Positions 59,047-64,000 of a stretch of DNA of 64,000 nucleotides are shown one piece after another. A model generated the notes under the pieces. The model saw only the letters and a list, made by a program, of their open reading frames with translations, was not told the origin of the DNA and ran no database searches. The position numbers were made by a program, and so were the translations under genes. The stretch is from JACPPO01 sp965262505 (GTDB taxonomy: Bacteria; Acidobacteriota; Vicinamibacteria; Vicinamibacterales; UBA2999): NCBI GenBank assembly GCA_965262505.1, contig CBDHFM010000030.1, positions 868,001 through 932,000 of the forward strand, written 5' to 3'. Every line of letters starts with the position of its first letter. The first letter of the stretch is position 1.

Positions 59047-60402
59047 CTCACGACGGCCATCGGATTCCTGAGCCTGAATTTCAGCGATTCGCCGCCGTTC
59101 CGGCTGCTTGGCAACATCACGGCTCTCGGCGTCATGGTCGCCTGGGTCTACTCGATGACCGTACTACCGGCCCTCGTCGCGATTCTCCCGGCCCGGCAGG
59201 TGGTGCGCGCGGGTCGGGGACGGCTCGACGTTCTGATGGAACGGTTCTCGGATCTGCTCGTGCGCCGCTACCGGCCGGTGCTCGCCACGATGGGGATCGC
59301 CGCGGTACTGCTCTCCCTGTCGATCGCCCGGCTGCACGTCAACGACCAGTACATCGACTACTTCGATCGGTCGCTGCCGATCCGGGTTGCGTCCGACTTC
59401 ACCGTGGACAACCTGAGCGGCGTCTACGCAACAACCTATTCGCTCGAGGCAGGGGGGGCGCAAGAGGTCCCCAATCCAGCCTATCTGGCCGCGGTGGACG
59501 CGTTCACCGACTACCTCGAGTCACGGCCGGCGGTTGCGCACGTCAACAGCTTCACGCGGACGATGAAGCGGCTCAACAAGAACCTGCACGCCGACGATCC
59601 GGCCGAGTACCGGCTCCCGGACGATCGAGAACTGGCGGCGCAGTACCTGCTCCTCTACGAGCTGTCGCTCCCCTACGGCCTCGACGTGAACGACCAGATC
59701 GATGTCGACAAGAGTTCACTGCGGATCGACGTGACCTACGGTGATGTGGACATGGCGGTCGTCGAAAAGGAGACGCAGCTAGCCGAAGTCTGGCTAGCGG
59801 AGCACGGGACCGTAAGCATGCAATCGGCCCAAGCCACCGGCGTCCCGCAGATGTTCGGGCAGATCACGCGGCGCAACGTCGCCTCGATGATTCTCGGCAC
59901 CGGCCTCGGATTCCTGCTCATCGCGGGCATCCTCGTCGTGGCACTGCGCAGCGTGCGGATGGGGATCGTCAGCCTGATCCCGAACATCCTTCCCGCGGCG
60001 ATGGCATTCGGCATCTGGGCGTGGCTGGTCGGCGATGTGGGCTTCGCCGTGTCGGTCGTGGCTGGGCTGTCGATTGGCATCATCGTGGACGACACGGTCC
60101 ACTTCCTCAGCAAGTACACCCTGGCGCGGCGGGAGCAAGGCCTGTCGGCGCCTGACGCCGTGCGTTACGCGTTCCGGACGGTTGGCACGGCCATCCTCGG
60201 CACCACGTTCATCGTGGCCATCGGCTTCGCGATGCTCGGCTTGAGCACGTTCCGCGTGACCTCCTACATGGGACTACTGACGTCGCTCACCGTCGCTTCG
60301 GCTCTCGTCGTCGACTTCCTGCTCCTCCCAACCCTGCTGCTCGCGTTCGACCGGCAGAAATCGAAGGAGCGCGACCTCGATCCTTCTGAAAGGAGTCACT
60401 CC
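59047..60402 (+). pseudogene. MMPL/RND-type exporter, C-terminal half
   Basis: The frame begins right after IS256-D (TGA at 59044) with LTTAIGFLSLNFSDSPPFRL and runs through the second half of an MMPL exporter: a periplasmic loop (VNDQYIDYFDRSLPIRVASD), then six TM segments including MILGTGLGFLLIAGILVVAL and VVAGLSIGIIVDDTVHFLSK with the conserved Asp pair of the proton relay. The N-terminal half is missing. No stop separates it from the LolA-like gene: the frame crosses GATCCTTCTGAAAGG and a one-base shift would give TGA there. Function is probably lost. Confidence 0.85.
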
Positions 60403-61218
60403 ATGCCTCGCCTCTCTCGCGTCACCTCACGCGCCGCCGTGGCGCTCGTGCTCACCACGCTGCTGCTCCCGGTCCCGGCGGCCGCCCAGCAGCCCGACAC
60501 CCTTCGCGGCAGGCAGATCGCCGAGGAGGCGGACCGCCGCGACCTCGGCTGGCAGGACAACGCCAGCGTGATGCGGATGATCCTGCGCAACCGGAACGGG
60601 GACCAGAGCGTCCGCGAACTGCGCCGCCAGACGCTCGAACTCAACGAGCCGGGCGTGGGCGATCGCAGTCTCATCACATTCGATGCACCGCGCGATGTGG
60701 CAGGCACGTCACTGCTGAGCCACACGAAGATCCTCGATCCGGACGATCAGTGGCTCTTTCTCCCGGCCCTCAAGCGGGTGAAGCGGATCTCCTCGGCCAA
60801 CAAGTCGAGGCTGTTCGTCGGCAGCGAGTTTGCCTACGAGGACCTCGTCTCGCAAGAGGTGGACAAGTACGGCTACCGCTTCGTGGGCGAAGAGCGGTGC
60901 GGTGACCTGACGTGCGTGCTCGTGGAGCGGATTCTCCGCTACGAGAACTCCGGCTACACGAAGCAGGTCGTGTGGTGGGATACCGACGAGTACCGCATCC
61001 AGCAGATCGCCTTCTACGACCGCAAGGACTCGCTGCTGAAGACGCTGACCTACCACGACTACCAGCAACACCTGGAGCAGTACTGGCGGCCCGATCGAAT
61101 GACGATGGTCAACCACCAGAACGGGAAGACGACCGAGTTGGTGTTTTCTGAGTGGTCCTTCGCCAATGGTGCTGCCGAGGGTGACTTCACGCCGTCGCGG
61201 CTTCGCCGGGCCAGATGA
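60403..61218 (+). CDS. Outer-membrane lipoprotein-sorting (LolA-like) protein
   Basis: 271 aa from ATG 60403 with AGGAG 8 nt upstream. Its own signal peptide AAVALVLTTLLLPVPAAAQQ argues for separate translation even though the MMPL frame continues into it. Mature: GRQIAEEADRRDLGWQDNAS, MRMILRNRNGDQSVRELRRQ, GTSLLSHTKILDPDDQWLFL, PALKRVKRISSANKSRLFVG, EFAYEDLVSQEVDKYGYRFV and a Cys pair (ERCGDLTCVLVERI). This DUF4292/LolA-like type regularly accompanies MMPL exporters and is thought to carry hydrophobic cargo to the outer membrane. Confidence 0.87.
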   Translation: MPRLSRVTSRAAVALVLTTLLLPVPAAAQQPDTLRGRQIAEEADRRDLGWQDNASVMRMILRNRNGDQSVRELRRQTLELNEPGVGDRSLITFDAPRDVAGTSLLSHTKILDPDDQWLFLPALKRVKRISSANKSRLFVGSEFAYEDLVSQEVDKYGYRFVGEERCGDLTCVLVERILRYENSGYTKQVVWWDTDEYRIQQIAFYDRKDSLLKTLTYHDYQQHLEQYWRPDRMTMVNHQNGKTTELVFSEWSFANGAAEGDFTPSRLRRAR

Positions 61219-61251
61219 GTAGCCCGGCCAACACGCACACGGGAGGACAAC

Positions 61252-61978
61252 ATGCGCGCGTCCACACGCCACCTTCGCCGTCTGTCGGCTCTCGTAATCG
61301 TCCTCGGACTCCTTCCGGCCGGGCTTCAGGCTCAATCGGTTCGCGGGAAGGTCGCAGTCGAGACACGGATCTTCCCCAACAGTCCGCTCTTTCCCGACCA
61401 GCGGCAAGCGACGGCGTCACCGTCCCTGGCGCTCGAGCCGGAGTTCATCTGGGAGAGCAACTCGGGTGAACGGCTGTTCCGGGTCACGCCGTTCGTGCGA
61501 ATCGACGCGAACGACGGCCGTCGGACCCACGTCGACCTCCGGGAAGCCAGCGCGCTGTTCCTGGGAGACAGCTGGACGCTGTTCACCGGCGTCGGCAAGG
61601 TGTTCTGGGGGACGACCGAGGCGCATCACCTGGTCGACATCGTCAATCAGACCGACGGCGTCGAGGACATCGACACCGAGGACAAGCTGGGACAGCCCAT
61701 GATCAACGTGACGCTCGAGCGGGACTGGGGGGCCCTCGACGTCTTCCTCCTTCCCTACTTCCGCGAACGGACCTACGCCGGCGATCGGGGACGTCTCCGC
61801 GGACCGCTGCCGATCCTGGCCGACGCGGTGTACCAGGCGCAGGCGGAGCGGTGGCACCCGGACGTCGCCGTCCGCTGGTCGTCCTTCACGGGCGATCTGG
61901 ATCTGGGCGTGTCCGCGTTTCGAGGCACGAGCCGTGAGCCGCGGCTCGTGCCGACAACGGGCGACGGGCGCTCCAGGG
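61252..61978 (+). pseudogene. Outer-membrane barrel protein, 3'-truncated
   Basis: Signal peptide SALVIVLGLLPAGLQA, then barrel strands: GKVAVETRIFPNSPLFPDQR, PSLALEPEFIWESNSGERLF, VTPFVRIDANDGRRTHVDLR, FTGVGKVFWGTTEAHHLVDI, DAVYQAQAERWHPDVAVRWS. Third partner of the MMPL/LolA-like set. Similarity stops at about residue 242, where a tRNA 3' fragment begins; the open frame continues a few codons to 62040. A complete protein would be about 400 aa. Confidence 0.8.
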
Positions 61979-61984
61979 TCATCA

Positions 61985-62034
61985 GCTTGTTCGTAATCAG
62001 CAGGTCGGTGGTTCGAGTCCACTCGCCGGCTCCA
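61985..62034 (+). tRNA. 3' half of a tRNA-Thr (CGT anticodon region), probable att site
   Basis: TTCGTAATCAGCAGGTCGGT then GGTTCGAGTCCACT and CGCCGGCTCCA: anticodon loop TTCGTAA, 3' anticodon stem, variable loop, T-arm and acceptor strand with CCA. The 5' half (D-arm, 5' acceptor) is absent; barrel-gene sequence precedes it. This is the footprint of a tyrosine-recombinase element integrated in the anticodon-to-3' part of the gene. Confidence 0.65.
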
Positions 62035-62304
62035 CGATAACCCTTCGATTCGGCAAAGACTTGCAGCGTATGCCGCTTTGGCACGGCGCGAGACCATCGC
62101 GTCTATCGTCCAGGCCATCGGCAACGTCGAACGGCACGGCAACCATTCCCGTGGAGATTGCTGGTGAAGCTACATCAAGGTGCTGCCCGTGCCAGACCTC
62201 GATTGGCGCCGGACATCGCTGCCTGTGACACAATATCGCCACGTCCGCCGAAGGTGAGGACTGCCCATGTTCTGGGACACGCGGCGACGCGAAGGAGGCC
62301 CCCA
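62035..62304. other. Spacer with kinase scrap
   Basis: No complete gene. 62171-62205 repeats the 34-nt kinase-derived stretch of 48810-48844 (IKVLPVPDLDW) with one change. GAAGGAGG (62291-62298) is the ribosome-binding site of the next gene. Confidence 0.5.
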
Positions 62305-64000
62305 ATGAAAGCGAGAACTGTCCTCTTCGTGACATTGGGTTGCACCGTGGCCCTCTCGTCGTTGGCTGCGGCGACGCAGACCCTTCTCATGAACCGGCTG
62401 GGACCATCGCAGATGGTTCTGTATATCGCCAACGCAGACGGTGCAGGCGAACGGCCGCTGTTTGGCACCTCCGGCTTCGACTACAACGCGTCATTTTCGT
62501 CGGACGGCCAATGGATCGTCTTTACGTCCGAACGCGCCGGTTCGGGTCAAGCGGATATCTATCGTGTCCGTCCGGATGGCTCGGGTCTCGAGCGTCTGAC
62601 GAACGATCCGGATCTGGACGACCAGGCGGCGATGTCTCCCGACGGTGGTCACGTCGCGTTTGTCTCGACGCGTGGTTCGCACACCGCCAATATCTGGATT
62701 CTCGATCTGAACACCAGGCAGGCGCGCAACCTGACAGGTGGGCGGACGCCGGCAGGTGCGGCGGACGCAGGCACGTTGAACGGGTCTTTCAGGCCTTCCT
62801 GGTCGCCCGACGGCACGTGGATCGCGTTCACGTCGGACCGGAACTTTCCGTTCAAGCCGCACGTCGAGCCGGCACCCGGTTGGGAGCATCCGCAAGAGCT
62901 GAGCATCTACGTGATGCGGCCTGACGGTCGCGGGCTCCGCAGGTTGACGCCGGCGGGCGTGACTGCCGGGTCGCCGAGGTGGTCACCTGACGGTAAGCGC
63001 GTCGTCTTTTACGAATTGCCGACCGCGCTCACGTTCGCGGCACGCGTGTTCGCGCAAAACAGGGTGACCTCGCAGATCGTGTCAATCGACGTGGCCACCG
63101 GCGCCAGAACCGAGCACACCTCAGGTCCGGGCTTGAAAGTGTCGCCGCAGTTCCTGGGCGCCGATCGGATTGGGTATCTGGTCAAGGCCGCGCCTGCGGC
63201 GGAGCAAGCCGGTCTGGCCTTCACCACGGGCGCGACCGGCACCCGCGGATCATTTCGGAATCCCGCCTGGTCGCCCGATGGCATGCGCGTCGTGTATCAC
63301 AAAGCCGACTTCACGGCGCGCCCGCAGAATCAGCCGCTGTATAGCTGGGACCCCGATACGGACGTGCAATACACGGATGTGTTTCCGCAGTTTTCCAGAG
63401 ATGGGAGGTTAGCGATTAGCGACCTGCGGAATTTAGCCACGCCGATGGCATCCATCTCCGTCATGGCCGCGGACGGCTCCAACAGGAGAGTGGTGTTCTC
63501 CGATCCGTCGGGTTCCGCCTTCGTTCCCACCTGGTCGCCGGACGGCCAGTGGATCGCGTTCGGGTTCGGCGTGTTTTTCGGCGCGCGCGACACGAGACCA
63601 GCGAAACTGATGATGGTGCGGGCGGACGGTGCGCCGCAGACCAAGGACCTCACGACAGGAACGCCCAACAGCGGATTTCCAAGCTTTTCACCCGACGGAA
63701 CGCGGATCGCGTACCGCGTCTGGGGTGAATACGATGGCAAACGTGAGTACGGCATTCGCGTGTTGAATCTGGCAGACGGCTCGGTGAAGACGTTGACGAC
63801 GGAACTGGACAACTTTCCATCCTGGTCGCCGAACGGCGATGTGATTGCGTTTACCCGGCGTTCCGGGGGCACCGAAGACTATGACTATGACATCTTCACG
63901 ATGCGGCCAGACGGTACGAATGTCAGGCGACTGACGGACGCGCCGGGGAACGACAGCCACTCATCGTGGTCTCCTGACGGGCAATCCATTCTGTGGACGA
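62305..64000 (+). CDS. TolB-like WD40/PD40 beta-propeller protein, partial
   Basis: Open to the window end (565 codons so far). ATG 62305 with GAAGGAGG 7 nt upstream. Signal peptide LFVTLGCTVALSSLAAATQ. At least eight PD40 blades with the W-S-P-D-G signature: NASFSSDGQWIVFTSERAGS, ADIYRVRPDGSGLERLTNDP, RPSWSPDGTWIAFTSDRNFP, SPRWSPDGKRVVFYELPTAL, NPAWSPDGMRVVYHKADFTA, VPTWSPDGQWIAFGFGVFFG, FPSFSPDGTRIAYRVWGEYD, FPSWSPNGDVIAFTRRSGGT. TolB-type propellers act in the periplasm. The number of blades exceeds a single propeller, so two tandem propellers or a C-terminal enzyme domain may follow. Confidence 0.88.
   Translation, partial: MKARTVLFVTLGCTVALSSLAAATQTLLMNRLGPSQMVLYIANADGAGERPLFGTSGFDYNASFSSDGQWIVFTSERAGSGQADIYRVRPDGSGLERLTNDPDLDDQAAMSPDGGHVAFVSTRGSHTANIWILDLNTRQARNLTGGRTPAGAADAGTLNGSFRPSWSPDGTWIAFTSDRNFPFKPHVEPAPGWEHPQELSIYVMRPDGRGLRRLTPAGVTAGSPRWSPDGKRVVFYELPTALTFAARVFAQNRVTSQIVSIDVATGARTEHTSGPGLKVSPQFLGADRIGYLVKAAPAAEQAGLAFTTGATGTRGSFRNPAWSPDGMRVVYHKADFTARPQNQPLYSWDPDTDVQYTDVFPQFSRDGRLAISDLRNLATPMASISVMAADGSNRRVVFSDPSGSAFVPTWSPDGQWIAFGFGVFFGARDTRPAKLMMVRADGAPQTKDLTTGTPNSGFPSFSPDGTRIAYRVWGEYDGKREYGIRVLNLADGSVKTLTTELDNFPSWSPNGDVIAFTRRSGGTEDYDYDIFTMRPDGTNVRRLTDAPGNDSHSSWSPDGQSILWT

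Noticed and set aside
61773..62142. Minus-strand frames containing GEWTRTTDLLITN-like sequence
   Set aside because: This is the known spurious translation of antisense tRNA-Thr sequence; used instead as support for the tRNA fragment.
1..64000. CRISPR array, rRNA operon, replication origin, complete prophage
   Set aside because: No regularly spaced repeats, rRNA sequence, DnaA-box cluster or phage structural genes were seen.

Overview
The window is GC-rich bacterial DNA and looks like an IS-saturated accessory region of an acidobacterium. I favour the Vicinamibacteria because of the many secreted DUF6152-type proteins, a large paralogous secreted family built around a G-x-S-V-G-x-W-E-G-D-T-L-V-V core, relics of eukaryote-like Ser/Thr kinases, a TolB-like propeller and an MMPL exporter cluster. 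This is an inference from gene content; there is no rRNA or marker gene. No CRISPR array, rRNA or complete tRNA was found.

Layout. 1-4.2 kb: an oligopeptide ABC importer operon on the minus strand (solute-binding protein, two permeases, start of an ATPase); the OppC-type permease carries a fibronectin-III-like insert. 4.2-22.8 kb: a graveyard of insertion sequences (IS6, IS3, IS110, IS30 and IS5 types, plus 119-bp miniature elements with IS6-like ends) holding a few surviving or broken genes: a SagB-type oxidoreductase stub, a conserved hypothetical, a TPR exported protein, a bacterioferritin stub and two methyltransferases. Inside it is a nested stack: IS110 and IS30 both sit in one IS3, whose left end was removed by an IS6. 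23-25.8 kb: an outer-membrane barrel, a broken hypothetical gene and a two-TM protein. 25.8-29.7 kb: IS256 relic, then an integrase-type IS split by an intact IS256 with a 9-bp target duplication.

30.3-57.5 kb: two near-identical 1467-bp IS1182-like elements in the same orientation flank about 24 kb of genes for exported proteins. Here are eight members of the GDTLVV family and four DUF6152 proteins (every DUF6152 gene lies next to a GDTLVV gene, one pair with a 4-nt overlap), a secreted metallo-beta-lactamase-fold protein, a Tat-exported flavoprotein with a partner, a GlcG/HbpS-like protein, a DUF4159 protein, a c-type cytochrome/PQQ dehydrogenase in operon with a secreted amidohydrolase, and an LVIVD-type propeller. 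57.5-64 kb: IS256, the C-terminal half of an MMPL exporter running in frame into a LolA-like protein, a truncated barrel ending at a tRNA-Thr 3' fragment (probable attachment site), and a TolB-like propeller running off the window.

The strongest discovery candidate is the pair of related IS110 elements at 11.3-12.7 and 15.7-17.1 kb. Their 5' non-coding regions have the architecture of bridge RNAs. Putative target guides differ between the copies and each matches that copy's own insertion site, while putative donor guides match the element ends in both. The second candidate is the GDTLVV/DUF6152 paired secreted system, whose function is unknown.
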